The notes beneath the pieces are model-generated. The model was not told the origin of the DNA. It searched no databases and saw only the letters and a list, made by a program, of their open reading frames with translations. Positions 8,256 to 16,814 of a stretch of 64,000 bases of DNA are shown here, in pieces. Source of the DNA: Schlegelella_A sp035995885 (GTDB taxonomy: Bacteria > Pseudomonadota > Gammaproteobacteria > Burkholderiales > Burkholderiaceae_C). Every line of letters starts with the position of its first letter. Within the stretch, counting starts at the first letter, position 1. The stretch lies in assembly GCA_035995885.1 (NCBI GenBank), contig DASYKC010000193.1:3947-67946 (forward strand). Reading direction: 5' to 3'. The translations under genes and the position numbers were made by a program.

Positions 8256-8531
8256 CTACTTCTTCATCGGCTCTTCCTTCTTCATCATCGCGTCGTCCTT
8301 CTTCATGCCGTCCTGTTTCATCATGTCGGCGCACTGGGCGTCTTTCTTCATCATGGCGTCGTCCTTCTTCATGCCGTCCTTCTTCGCCATCGCCATGTGA
8401 TCCTTGCATTCCTGCATCGTCATGGCGTCCTTCTTCATCATGCCGTCGGCCTTCTTCATGTCGTCGGCGGCGAAGGCGGTGCCGGCAGCGAGCGCCAGCA
8501 GGGCCGAGAGCGTGGTGGCAAGGGTCTTCAT
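8256..8531 (-). CDS. Secreted pentapeptide MXKDX-repeat protein
   Basis: 91 aa. Residues 1-21 are a signal peptide (LLALAAGTAFA then ADD). The mature part is almost entirely repeats of the type M-K-K-D/A-x (DDMKKADGMMKKDAM, KKDGMKKDDAMMKKDAQ), extremely rich in Met, Lys and Asp, with two Cys. This matches the MXKDX-repeat family (TIGR02953), known from Cupriavidus/Burkholderia relatives, whose function is not established; the Met and Cys content suggests metal binding (inference). A clear terminator follows. A possible ECF-type promoter (TGTAAG-17-CGACTG) lies upstream. Confidence 0.85.
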   Translation of the reverse strand: MKTLATTLSALLALAAGTAFAADDMKKADGMMKKDAMTMQECKDHMAMAKKDGMKKDDAMMKKDAQCADMMKQDGMKKDDAMMKKEEPMKK

Positions 8532-8585
8532 CGGGGGTCTCCTCGGTGGGGTGGAAAGGGTCGCGGCCGACCGGCCACGCCGGGA

Positions 8586-8614
8586 CAGTCGCCGCGAGGG
8601 CGGGGAACCTTACA
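8586..8614 (-). promoter_or_regulatory. Possible ECF-type promoter upstream of the MXKDX gene
   Basis: On the minus strand TGTAAG (8614-8609) and CGACTG (8591-8586) are separated by 17 bases, about 55 bases before the ATG. The resemblance to ECF sigma promoters is weak and there is no conserved homologue to compare. Confidence 0.25.
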
Positions 8615-8659
8615 GGCGGGGCCGGGCTCGGCGGCGGCAGTCCTCACGGTCATTGCCGC

Positions 8660-10120
8660 TCAGCGGCGCTCGCCGCGCGCCGCGAAGTGCGCGGCCGCAT
8701 GACGCAGGTCGGCGAGCCAGGCGGCGTACGCGGCCGCCTTGTCTTCCGGGTCGACGCGCAGCAGCGCCGAGGGATGCAGCAGGATCAGCACCTTGCGGCC
8801 GTCGCTGCGCTCGAGCCAGCGGCCGCGCTCGCGCGTCACCGATACCGCGCTGCCCATCAGCTGGCGCGCCGCGGTCGCGCCGAGAGCGACCAGCGCAATC
8901 GGATCGACGAGCTCGATCTCGCTCTCGAGCCAGTGCAGGCAGGCCGCCGCTTCCTGCTGCGACGGCGTCTTGTGGATTCGCCGCTTGCCGCGCAGCTCGA
9001 ACTTGAAGTGCTTGACGGCGTTGGTGATGTAGACCTCGTCGCGCGGCACGCCGATCTCGTCGAGGGCGCGCGCGAGCAGCATGCCGGCCGGACCGACGAA
9101 GGGCTTGCCCTGCAGGTCTTCCTGGTCGCCGGGCTGCTCGCCGACGAACATCAGGCGCGCGCGCTTCGGCCCTTCGCCCGGCACCCCCTGCGTCGCATGC
9201 TCGCCGATCGGGCATTCGCGACAGCGCTGGAGCGCCTCGCGCAACGCCGACAGGCTGCGCGGCGAATCGCCGCCGGGCGTCTCTTCGCGGCCAGGCGTCG
9301 GCCGCGGCTCGGTCGCCGGGCGGCGCTTCGGATCGGTCGGTCCTCTGGCAGTCATGGTCGTGCTCCCTTCGCCGGCCGCGGCCGCCAGCGGGTCGAAGAT
9401 GCTCTCGCAGTAGCCGAGCCAGGCCTTGTCGGCGGCGTCTGCGGGCGGCGCCTGGTCGCGCCGCGCGCCCGGGCCGAAGAAGAGACGCTCGCCGTCCCAG
9501 CGCACGCTGCGATCGGGCGTCAGGAGCGCCCAGCGCATGGCGCTGAAGCGGCGCGCGAAGAACGGCGCCGTCGCCTCGACGATGTGGTGCTCGGGCTCGA
9601 ACCAGGTGACCTGCAGCGGCGTGCCGCCGGCGCCGTCATCGAGGGCTCGAAAGCGCACGGAGGTCTTCATCTTGTGGATGTCGCGCCGCACCGCCTGCGC
9701 CATCTCGTCGGCGCGCTGCCAGTCCGGATCGAGCGGCTCGGCGCGCAGGCCGGGCTCGTGCTGGAAGCGCCAGAGGAGCCGATAGAGCAGGCCGAAGCGA
9801 TCGGGGTCGCGGTGCAGGACGACGCTTTCGCCGAGCGGCAGGAACGCCGCCGGCGCGTTGACCGGCGGCAGCGCCGACGCCGCGCCCGCGGCGAGCGCGC
9901 TGCTCTGCAAATCGGTCGCGAAGAGATCGCTCTCGGCGTCGTCGGCGCAGTGCCAGGCGACGCGCTCGGGCGCCACCTGCTCGGCCCAGAGCTGGCGGCA
10001 GGCGCGGCGGAAGCCGGCGAAGTCGACGGCGCTGGCGAGCGTTACCGTGCGCAGCGCGGGCGCCGGCGTCGCGGCCGCTGCCGTCGCCGTCATCGCCGAA
10101 GCGCTGCCGTCCGCCGCCAT
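8660..10120 (-). CDS. DUF4130-UdgX fusion: uracil-DNA-binding repair protein
   Basis: 486 aa. The N-terminal half (about 25-265) resembles DUF4130 (SAM-associated DNA-repair companion; LYRLLWRFQHEPGL, FARRFSAMRWALLTPDRS). The C-terminal half (about 290-480) is a family-4-like uracil-DNA glycosylase fold with CRECPIG and further Cys for a 4Fe-4S cluster, the active-site GEQPGDQED, and the UdgX loop KRRIHKTPS with His383. In Mycobacterium UdgX that His bonds covalently to the abasic sugar after uracil release, giving suicide capture (known for the family; inferred here). DUF4130 is usually linked to a radical-SAM DNA-repair gene, which is not seen in this window. Confidence 0.9.
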   Translation of the reverse strand: MAADGSASAMTATAAAATPAPALRTVTLASAVDFAGFRRACRQLWAEQVAPERVAWHCADDAESDLFATDLQSSALAAGAASALPPVNAPAAFLPLGESVVLHRDPDRFGLLYRLLWRFQHEPGLRAEPLDPDWQRADEMAQAVRRDIHKMKTSVRFRALDDGAGGTPLQVTWFEPEHHIVEATAPFFARRFSAMRWALLTPDRSVRWDGERLFFGPGARRDQAPPADAADKAWLGYCESIFDPLAAAAGEGSTTMTARGPTDPKRRPATEPRPTPGREETPGGDSPRSLSALREALQRCRECPIGEHATQGVPGEGPKRARLMFVGEQPGDQEDLQGKPFVGPAGMLLARALDEIGVPRDEVYITNAVKHFKFELRGKRRIHKTPSQQEAAACLHWLESEIELVDPIALVALGATAARQLMGSAVSVTRERGRWLERSDGRKVLILLHPSALLRVDPEDKAAAYAAWLADLRHAAAHFAARGERR

Positions 10121-10144
10121 GCGTCGTGGCCGGCCAGGACAGCG

Positions 10145-10513
10145 CTACGAGCGCTCGAAGATCAATTCGACTTTCTCGCTCTCCGGCGCGCCTTCCGTGG
10201 GCGGCCGGTCCGGCGGCGGCACGGTGACGTCGTCGGGCGTGAAGACGACCGGCTCGCCGTCGTCGCCGCCGCGCGTGGTCCCGGTCTCGATCGGAACGAC
10301 GACCGCGACCGGCGACTCGACCACCACCACGGTCTCGATCACGACCGCGGCGTCGTCATCGAGCAGCGATTCGGGCACGTCGACGTCGCGGACGAGCGGC
10401 TCGTCGGCATCGGTGATCGGCGCGGGCCGCGGCGCCGCGCCTTCGGGAACCTGCTCGCCATAGCCAGCGCCGTAATGCCCGGGCGCGTCTTCGGGCCGTT
10501 TCGGTTCGTTCAT
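10145..10513 (-). CDS. Small acidic hypothetical protein
   Basis: 122 aa, not recognised. Very acidic and rich in Pro/Val (AVVIETVVVVESPVAVVVPIE), without a signal peptide or clear domain. The ATG at 10513 is chosen because AGGAG lies six bases upstream; the ATG at 10519 touches that site. It directly follows pncB on the same strand (about 50 bases apart), so it may be co-transcribed. Confidence 0.6.
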   Translation of the reverse strand: MNEPKRPEDAPGHYGAGYGEQVPEGAAPRPAPITDADEPLVRDVDVPESLLDDDAAVVIETVVVVESPVAVVVPIETGTTRGGDDGEPVVFTPDDVTVPPPDRPPTEGAPESEKVELIFERS

Positions 10514-10566
10514 GCGCATCTCCTGTCGGACATCCGACGCGGCAAACGGCACGCCCGCCGGCGTCG

Positions 10567-11757
10567 CTACGCCGGCACGTTGAAGACCTGGCGCAGGTAG
10601 GCGAGGAAGGTCTCGTCGTCGCAGAGGAGCTTGCCCGGGCTGTCCGAGAGCTTGGCGACCGGCTGGTGGTTGGCGTGGGTCAGCTTCATGACGATGTGCA
10701 GCGTCTTCAGGCCCATGTCGTTGGTGAGGTTGGTGCCGATGCCGAAGCCGCACGGCGCCCGGTCGGCGAAGTGGCGAAAGAGCGCGAACGACTTGTCGAG
10801 ATCGAGGCCGTCGGAAAAGACCAGCCGTTTGGTGCGCGCGTCGATGCGCAGCTTCTCGTAGTGCGCGAGCGCCTTCTCGCCCCACACGTACGGGTCGCCG
10901 GAATCGTGGCGCAGGCCGTCGAAGAGCTTGGCGAAGTAGAGATCGAAGTCGGCGAGGAAGGCGTCCATGCCGACGACGTCGGTGAGCGCCGTGCCGAGGT
11001 CGCCGCGGTACTCCTGGACCCAGGCCTCGAGGGCGGCGCGCTGGAAATCGCGCAGGCGAACGCCGAGGGTCTGGAAGGTCTGCAGGTACTCGTGCGCCAT
11101 CGTCCCGATCGGCACCAGGCCGAGGTCGCGCGCGAACAGCACGTCGGACGCGCCCTTGAAGAACTGCGGCACCTCGCGCTTCAGCGTGACCAGGACCTCG
11201 CGATGCCATTCGCCCGAGAAGCGCCGGCGCACGCCGAAGTCGAAGAACTCGAACGGCGTCGCCCGCTTCGGCTCCTTCTCGAACTCGCGCAGCCGCTCGA
11301 TCTTGGCCGCGAGCCGCGCCCGGCCCTGGGCGAGCGCCGCAGCGGCGTCGAAGCGGCGGAAGTAGAGCTCGTTGACGATCGCGAGGACGAAGATCTCGAA
11401 CGCCATCACGTGGACCTGCGGGCCGCTGGCGACGATCTCGAGGCCGCCGTCGGCCGCGGCGCGGGCGCTGATGAAGTCGCGCTGGAAATGGAAGATGCGC
11501 AGGAAGTCGACGAAGTCGGAGCGGATGAATCGCAGCGACCGCAGGTAGGCGAGCTCGTCGGGGCGGAAGTGGAGCGCGCACAGCGCGTCGAGCTCGCGGT
11601 TCAGCTCGGGAACGATCTCGGCGAGCGGATACGCCGGCGTGTTGCGGCAGAGGAACGTGTACTCGGCGTGCGTCTCCGGGTGCCGGTGCAGCATCGCTTG
11701 CCACATCGTGAACTTGTAGAGATCGGTGTCGAGCAGGCTGGTGATGACGGGGGGCAT
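10567..11757 (-). CDS. pncB: Nicotinate phosphoribosyltransferase
   Basis: 396 aa enzyme of the NAD salvage pathway: nicotinate + PRPP + ATP to nicotinate mononucleotide. Diagnostic segments are SLLDTDLYKFTMWQAM at the N-terminus, the YTFLCRN strand, the GLRHDSGDPYVWGEK motif with the His that is phosphorylated during the ATP-coupled cycle, FSDGLDLDKSF, and FGIGTNLTNDMG in the phosphate-binding site. Length matches enterobacterial PncB. The ATG at 11757 (MPPVITS) fits family N-termini better than the one 33 bases upstream. Cytoplasmic. Confidence 0.93.
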   Translation of the reverse strand: MPPVITSLLDTDLYKFTMWQAMLHRHPETHAEYTFLCRNTPAYPLAEIVPELNRELDALCALHFRPDELAYLRSLRFIRSDFVDFLRIFHFQRDFISARAAADGGLEIVASGPQVHVMAFEIFVLAIVNELYFRRFDAAAALAQGRARLAAKIERLREFEKEPKRATPFEFFDFGVRRRFSGEWHREVLVTLKREVPQFFKGASDVLFARDLGLVPIGTMAHEYLQTFQTLGVRLRDFQRAALEAWVQEYRGDLGTALTDVVGMDAFLADFDLYFAKLFDGLRHDSGDPYVWGEKALAHYEKLRIDARTKRLVFSDGLDLDKSFALFRHFADRAPCGFGIGTNLTNDMGLKTLHIVMKLTHANHQPVAKLSDSPGKLLCDDETFLAYLRQVFNVPA

Positions 11758-11844
11758 CGGCGCTTTCGTCGCGGACCCGGACGATAGCAATTCGGCCGCG
11801 CCGCCGTGATCGGCGAATCCCTCGGGCCGCGCCGCGCGGCGGAA

Positions 11845-12162
11845 TCAGTCGAGCTGCAGCTCGACGCGATCGCCGGCGAGGCGCGCCGGGTAGGTGGCGA
11901 GCGCGACCTCGGCCGGCGCGCCGGTCGCCGCGCCGGTGCGGAAGTCGAAGCGGCCCTGGTGCAGCGGGCACTCGATCTCGTGGCCCTCGACCCAGCCGTC
12001 GCACAGGCGCGCGTCGCCGTGCGTGCAGCGGTTGGCGGTCGCGAAGACGCTGCCGTCGACGAGGTAGATCGCGATCTCCTTGCCGGCAGCGACGATGGCG
12101 ATCGCGTCGCTGGCGGCGAAATCGTCGAGCGACGCGACCGGTGTCCAGGCGGCGTCGCTCAT
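11845..12162 (-). CDS. nagAb: Rieske [2Fe-2S] ferredoxin of the aromatic oxygenase
   Basis: 105 aa single-domain Rieske ferredoxin with CTHGD (C-x-H) and CPLHQG (C-x2-H) cluster ligands. It lies 10 bases after the stop of the small oxygenase subunit on the same strand and should pass electrons from a reductase to the terminal oxygenase. Naming it NagAb-like rests on the NagG/NagH-like partners; no ferredoxin reductase gene is visible in the window. Confidence 0.88.
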   Translation of the reverse strand: MSDAAWTPVASLDDFAASDAIAIVAAGKEIAIYLVDGSVFATANRCTHGDARLCDGWVEGHEIECPLHQGRFDFRTGAATGAPAEVALATYPARLAGDRVELQLD

Positions 12163-12172
12163 CGGCCGATCC

Positions 12173-12655
12173 TCATATCGGATAGATGATCGAGTTCGGG
12201 ATCATCTCGCTGTCGAAGACGACGGTGCGGCTCTCGAACTTGAGGCCGTCGCTGGTGATGGCGACCACGTCGAGGTAGCGGCCGACGTTGAAGACCGTGC
12301 TCGGGCCGTCGAGCTTGGTGCGAAAGACGGAGTAGTTGGCCTCGCTCTCGATCCGGCCGGGGCTCGCGCCGCGAACCAGCGGCGCGCCGACGACATGGCG
12401 CTGGTAGTACGGGTCGTGGAAGAGCGTCTCGCGGATGCCGTAGACGCGATCCCTGAGCATGCCCTTGCTCTCGAACGAGAGCGTCGCCAGCGGCAGGCCG
12501 CGCTCGTGGTTCTCGCGCGGCACGAGGCGGTAGCGGCAATCGTCGACGAAGAACTCCGGCCAGAGGTCCCAGTTGCCGGAGTCGACCGCGTACGCGTACT
12601 CGGCGTAGAGCTGCACCAGCGCGTGATACGTCGCGAAGTCGATCGCGACGCTCAT
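12173..12655 (-). CDS. nagH: Aromatic-ring hydroxylase small (beta) subunit, NagH-like
   Basis: 160 aa, NTF2-like fold beta subunit of Rieske non-heme iron oxygenases. YHALVQLYAEYAYAVDSGNW at the start, FFVDDCRYRLVPRENHERG, and the terminal FDSEMIPNSIIYPI match salicylate 5-hydroxylase small subunits as I know them. It carries no metal centre and serves structure. It sits about 30 bases downstream of the large subunit in a three-gene operon (large, small, ferredoxin). Confidence 0.85.
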   Translation of the reverse strand: MSVAIDFATYHALVQLYAEYAYAVDSGNWDLWPEFFVDDCRYRLVPRENHERGLPLATLSFESKGMLRDRVYGIRETLFHDPYYQRHVVGAPLVRGASPGRIESEANYSVFRTKLDGPSTVFNVGRYLDVVAITSDGLKFESRTVVFDSEMIPNSIIYPI

Positions 12656-12686
12656 TGGTGCGCGTGCGCGCCTAGCGCGGCCCGGC

Positions 12687-13955
12687 TCATGCTTCCATCA
12701 CCTCGCGCCAGTAGCGGTACATGCCGCGGATCAGCGTCTCGGTGACCATGTGGTCGCTGTCGGCGACGTCGCTGCCGCCGAGCTCGACGAGGGTGCGGTG
12801 GTCGGGCTTCTGCTCGAAGCCCTGCTGTGACAGCTCGATCACCTCGCCGTCGTCGGCCGAGACGAAGCCGGCCGGGCCGAACAGGTTGGCCTGGCGCAGG
12901 CGCCGCTCGGTCATCTCCGGCGTGTCGTCGGCGAAGCCGAAGTGGGTCCAGACGAAGTCGAAGGCGCCGTGGCCGTCGGGCTGGATGTGCCTCGTCGACA
13001 CCGAGTTCACCTGCTGCTGCAGGATGACGCTCGGAAAGACGGTCGTCATCACCGCCGTCGGCCCGCCCCACCACGGCTCGGCGACGATGTCGAGGAAGCG
13101 CGGATCCTCGAGCTTCATGTCGGCCTTGAAGCTCGATACCTGCGTGACGTCGGCGGCGGCGCCGCTCTGCGTGCCCCGCGTCGAGATCATCGCGGCGTGG
13201 CGAAAGCGCCGGTCCATCACCAGCTGCGACTTGTTGTCGGCGCGCCAGAGGCCGAAGGTGACGAACCAGGTGTGCAGCAGGCCGGGGTGGTACGGGTCCT
13301 TGATGTTTTCCTGCATCAGCTTCCAGTTGCCCGGAATGCGCTGGCGGCTGTAGCCGTAGAGCTTGAGCGCGCGGCCGTCGAAGAGGCGATCGAAGTAGCC
13401 GAGGACGGCCGGGCCGAGGAAGTCCTCGAGCGATTCGACCTCGTGGTCGAACGAGGCGAAGACGACGCCGCCGCGCGCCGCGACCTTGAGCTTGGTGAGG
13501 CCGTTGTCGGCGGGCTTGAAGTCGGCCGGCATGCCGCCCTGGACCTTGCCGTCCTGCTTCACGCCGCGCCGGAACGGCACGCCCTGCAGGTCGCCCTTGA
13601 GCGAATAGTTCCACTGGTGGTACGGGCAGGTGAAGTCCTTGCGGTTGCCGTGCCGCTCGCGGCAAAAGCTCATGCCGCGGTGCGCGCAGACGTTCTCGAC
13701 GACGTGGATCTCGCCGTCCTGCGCGCGCACCAGGATCACCGAGCGCTCGCCGACGACGGTTCGCTTGAAGTCGCCCGGGTTCGCGATCTCGGCCTCGAGG
13801 CCGACGTAGCACCAGTGGCCGCGATAGAAGAAGCGCTCGAGCTCGCGCCGGTGCAGCGCCTCGCTCGTGTAGGCGGCGAACGGGACCCGGCTCGTGCCCG
13901 CGCCGGGCCAGGCAAGCGCGGCGGGATCGGCGACCGGATCGATGGCGGAGACCAT
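12687..13955 (-). CDS. nagG: Aromatic-ring hydroxylase large (alpha) subunit, NagG-like (salicylate 5-hydroxylase)
   Basis: 422 aa. Rieske domain with NVCAHRG (C-x-H) and FTCPYHQW (C-x2-H), then the catalytic domain with the iron triad in NIKDPYHPGLLH (His, His plus a later Asp). The sequence around GERSVILVRAQDGEIHVVEN, RRGVKQDGKVQGGMPADF and GMYRYWREVMEA is strikingly like NagG of naphthalene degraders, which turns salicylate into gentisate. It could also be an anthranilate or other salicylate-type hydroxylase. First gene of the operon with the small subunit and ferredoxin; gentisate dioxygenase and the reductase are not in this window. Confidence 0.87.
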   Translation of the reverse strand: MVSAIDPVADPAALAWPGAGTSRVPFAAYTSEALHRRELERFFYRGHWCYVGLEAEIANPGDFKRTVVGERSVILVRAQDGEIHVVENVCAHRGMSFCRERHGNRKDFTCPYHQWNYSLKGDLQGVPFRRGVKQDGKVQGGMPADFKPADNGLTKLKVAARGGVVFASFDHEVESLEDFLGPAVLGYFDRLFDGRALKLYGYSRQRIPGNWKLMQENIKDPYHPGLLHTWFVTFGLWRADNKSQLVMDRRFRHAAMISTRGTQSGAAADVTQVSSFKADMKLEDPRFLDIVAEPWWGGPTAVMTTVFPSVILQQQVNSVSTRHIQPDGHGAFDFVWTHFGFADDTPEMTERRLRQANLFGPAGFVSADDGEVIELSQQGFEQKPDHRTLVELGGSDVADSDHMVTETLIRGMYRYWREVMEA

Positions 13956-14025
13956 GGCCGATTCTCGACCGGCGCCGGCTCGGCGGGACGAGGTCTTTCC
14001 CGTCCCGTCCGATGCGCCGCCTACG

Positions 14026-16275
14026 TCACGCGGCGACCAGACCGGCGCGCGCCAGCGGCAGCCGGCGCACGCGCGGCCCGCCGAGGCGGGCGATCGCATT
14101 GACGACCGCCGGCGCGAGCGGCGGAACGCCCGGCTCGCCGACGCCGGTCGGCTTGGCGTCGCTGGCGACGATGTGCACCTCGACCTTCGGCATCTCGTAG
14201 ATGCGCAGGCTCCGGTAGGTGTCGAAGTTGCGCTGCGCCGCCCGGCCGTTCCGGATCTCGATCTCGCCGTAGTAGAGCGCGCCGAGGGCAAAGCCGATGC
14301 AGCCCTCCATCTGGGCCCGGATCACGTCCGGGTTGACGGCGACGCCGCAGTCGACCGCGCAGACGACGCGCTCGACCTTGACCTTGCCGTTGGTCATCGA
14401 CACCTCGGCGACCTGGGCGACGAAGGAATCGAACGACTCGTGCATCGCCAGGCCCTGGGCGACGCCGCGCCGCCTCGGCTTGCCCCAGCCCGCCTTGTCG
14501 GCCGCGAGGCGCAGCACCGCCGCGGCGCGCGGGCTCTTGTCGAGCAGCGCCAGGCGGAACGCGAGCGGATCCTTGCCGGCGGCCGCGGCGAGCTCGTCCA
14601 TCATGGTCTCCATGACGAACGCGGTGTGCGTGTTGCCGACCGAGCGCCACCAGAGCGGCCGCACGGCGAGCGACGGGGAATGCAGCTCGCCCTGCAGCAT
14701 CGGCAGCGAATAGGCGCTCGGCGAGACGCCTTCGACCGAGGTCGGGTCGATGCCGTCCTTGACCATCATCGGCTCCATCACGGTGCCCGTCATGATCGAC
14801 TGGCCGACGACGACGTGCTTCCAGTCGGCGACGCGGCCGAGCGTGTCGACAGAGGCCTTGACGCTGTGCACGTACATCGGCCGATAGAGGCCCGCGCCGG
14901 TGTCGTCCTCGCGCGTGTACTGAAGGCGCACCGGCGCGCGGCCGCCGATCGCCTTAGCGACGTGGACGGCAGCGACGGTGAAGTCGGACCAGGCGTTGGC
15001 GCGCCGGCCGAAGCTGCCGCCCGAGACCAGCGTGTGCAGCTTGACCTTCTCCATCGGCACGCCGGCGGCCTCGGCGCCGAACTGGTGGTCGAAGGTCGGG
15101 AACTGGTGGCCGCTCCAGGTCTCGAGCATGCCGTCGTGCAGCCAGGCGACGCAGTTCATCGGCTCCATCGACGCGTGGGCGAGGAACGGGAACTCGTAGA
15201 CCGCCTCGACCGTCTTCGCCGCGGGCGTCGCGGCGGCGCTCGCCTTCGCGAACGGCTTGCCGGGCTGCGCGGCCTGCGCCTTGTAGCTGGCGAGGAGCTG
15301 CTCGCTGTCGAGCGCGCCGCTGCCCGACTCGTCCCACTGCGCCTTGAGCGCGCGCCGGCCCTGCAGCGCCGCCCACGTGCCGGTCGCGACGACGGCGACG
15401 CCTTCCGGGACCTGGACGACGTCGGTCACGCCCGCGACCTTCTTCGCCTCGCTCGCGTCGAACGAGACCAGCTTGGCGCCGAAGCTCGGCGGCCAGGCGA
15501 TCACCGCGGTGAGCAGGCCCGGCAGCTTGACGTCGATCGTGTAGACGGCGCTGCCGTCGCACTTGGACGCCGAGTCGACGCGCGGGGTCGCCTTGTCCTT
15601 GCCGATGTAGACGAACTGCTCCGGCGTCTTCAGCACCGGATCGCCGCCGAGCTTGACCGCGCTCGCCGCCTGCGCCATCTCGCCGTACGTGGCGCGCTTG
15701 CCCGAGGCATGCGTGAGCACGCTCCGGCTGGCGCGCACCTCGCTCGCCGGCACTTTCCACGCGTCGGCGGCGGCGGCGACGAGCATGGCGCGCGCCTGCG
15801 CGCCGGCGTTGCGGTACTGCAGGTACGAGTTGGCGATCGCCGACGAGCCGCCGGTGCCTTGCAGGCCGAACGCGAGGTTGGCGTAGCGCTTCGTGTCCGA
15901 CGGCGCGTACTCGGTGCGAACGAGCGCCCAGTCGGCGTCGAGCTCGTCGGCGACGAGCGAGGCGAGGCCGGTCGTGTTGCCCTGGCCCATCTCGTGGTGC
16001 TTGCAGACGATGGTGACGAGGTTGTCGCTGCCGACGCGAACGAAGTCGTTGGGCGCGAGCGGGCCGGTCGCCGCGCCCTCGGCACCGGGCGCGGCCGGCG
16101 CGGCCGCGTGGGAGGCGTCGTGCGCGCCCCAGCCGACCGCGACGACGAGGCCGCCCGCGGCCTGCAGCACGGCGCGCCGCGTCAGGTGCGGCGTCGCGTC
16201 GGGCGCGTCGGTGGCGGGCAGGCGATCCGCGAGCTGCGCGAGCGCGGCACGGTCGAGATGACGAAAGACGTGCAT
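14026..16275 (-). CDS. iorB: Molybdopterin-binding large subunit of an IorB-type aldehyde/N-heterocycle oxidoreductase
   Basis: 749 aa, xanthine-oxidase superfamily. A twin-arginine signal (LTRRAVLQAAGGLVVAVGWG) precedes two molybdopterin-binding regions: HHEMGQGNTTGLASLVADEL, GGSFGRRANAWSDF, YTREDDTGAGLYRP, and VDCGVAVNPDVIRAQMEGC. It resembles the isoquinoline 1-oxidoreductase beta subunit; the real substrate (aldehyde or N-heterocycle) is unknown. A strong GGAGGAG precedes the ATG at 16275. It follows the 2Fe-2S subunit by 12 bases and presumably works in the periplasm with the diheme cytochrome encoded divergently. Confidence 0.88.
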   Translation of the reverse strand: MHVFRHLDRAALAQLADRLPATDAPDATPHLTRRAVLQAAGGLVVAVGWGAHDASHAAAPAAPGAEGAATGPLAPNDFVRVGSDNLVTIVCKHHEMGQGNTTGLASLVADELDADWALVRTEYAPSDTKRYANLAFGLQGTGGSSAIANSYLQYRNAGAQARAMLVAAAADAWKVPASEVRASRSVLTHASGKRATYGEMAQAASAVKLGGDPVLKTPEQFVYIGKDKATPRVDSASKCDGSAVYTIDVKLPGLLTAVIAWPPSFGAKLVSFDASEAKKVAGVTDVVQVPEGVAVVATGTWAALQGRRALKAQWDESGSGALDSEQLLASYKAQAAQPGKPFAKASAAATPAAKTVEAVYEFPFLAHASMEPMNCVAWLHDGMLETWSGHQFPTFDHQFGAEAAGVPMEKVKLHTLVSGGSFGRRANAWSDFTVAAVHVAKAIGGRAPVRLQYTREDDTGAGLYRPMYVHSVKASVDTLGRVADWKHVVVGQSIMTGTVMEPMMVKDGIDPTSVEGVSPSAYSLPMLQGELHSPSLAVRPLWWRSVGNTHTAFVMETMMDELAAAAGKDPLAFRLALLDKSPRAAAVLRLAADKAGWGKPRRRGVAQGLAMHESFDSFVAQVAEVSMTNGKVKVERVVCAVDCGVAVNPDVIRAQMEGCIGFALGALYYGEIEIRNGRAAQRNFDTYRSLRIYEMPKVEVHIVASDAKPTGVGEPGVPPLAPAVVNAIARLGGPRVRRLPLARAGLVAA

Positions 16276-16287
16276 GGCGCTCCTCCG

Positions 16288-16746
16288 TCAGGCAAGCGTT
16301 GCCGATGCCGCATGGATCGCGGCGCGGATGCGGTGGTACGTGGCGCAGCGGCAGAGGTTGCCGGCCATCGCCCGGTCGATGTCGGTATCGCTCGGGCGCG
16401 GCTTCTTCTCGAGCAGCGCGGTCGCCGACATGATCTGGCCCGACTGGCAATAGCCGCACTGGACGACGTCGAGGTCGACCCAGGCCTTCTGCACCGCCTT
16501 GGCGGCGCGCGACGAGACGCCCTCGATCGTCGTCACCTTGCGGCCGGCGACCGCCGAGACGGGCGCCGCGCACGAGCGCATCGGCTCGCCGTCGACGTGC
16601 ACGGTGCAGGCGCCGCACTGGGCGATGCCGCAGCCGTACTTGGTGCCGGTGAGGCCGAGGTCCTCGCGCAGCACCCACAGCAGCGGGGTCTCGGGATCGA
16701 CGTCGAGCTCGCGGCTCCGGCCGTTGACGTTCAGCATGAGAGCCAT
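16288..16746 (-). CDS. iorA: [2Fe-2S] small subunit of the IorAB-type oxidoreductase
   Basis: 152 aa with the plant-type cluster motif (KYGCGIAQCGACTVHVDG) in the N-terminal half and the second cluster (VQCGYCQSGQIM and LCRCATYHRI) in the C-terminal half, typical of small subunits of molybdenum hydroxylases. AGGAG lies seven bases before the ATG at 16746. It has no signal peptide and is probably co-exported with IorB by the Tat route (inference). First gene of the minus-strand pair; the start is 68 bases from the divergent cytochrome gene. Confidence 0.9.
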   Translation of the reverse strand: MALMLNVNGRSRELDVDPETPLLWVLREDLGLTGTKYGCGIAQCGACTVHVDGEPMRSCAAPVSAVAGRKVTTIEGVSSRAAKAVQKAWVDLDVVQCGYCQSGQIMSATALLEKKPRPSDTDIDRAMAGNLCRCATYHRIRAAIHAASATLA

Positions 16747-16814
16747 GCCTCTGCTCCTGAAAGAATTCGATCGCACGAGTATGCTCGCGACGGAAAAATT
16801 CTGGAGCGCAGGCG

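Noticed and set aside
8256..8531. Repeats resembling a CRISPR or tandem DNA array
   Set aside because: The periodic tcttcat pattern comes from Met-Lys codons of the MXKDX protein; there are no spacers of constant length.
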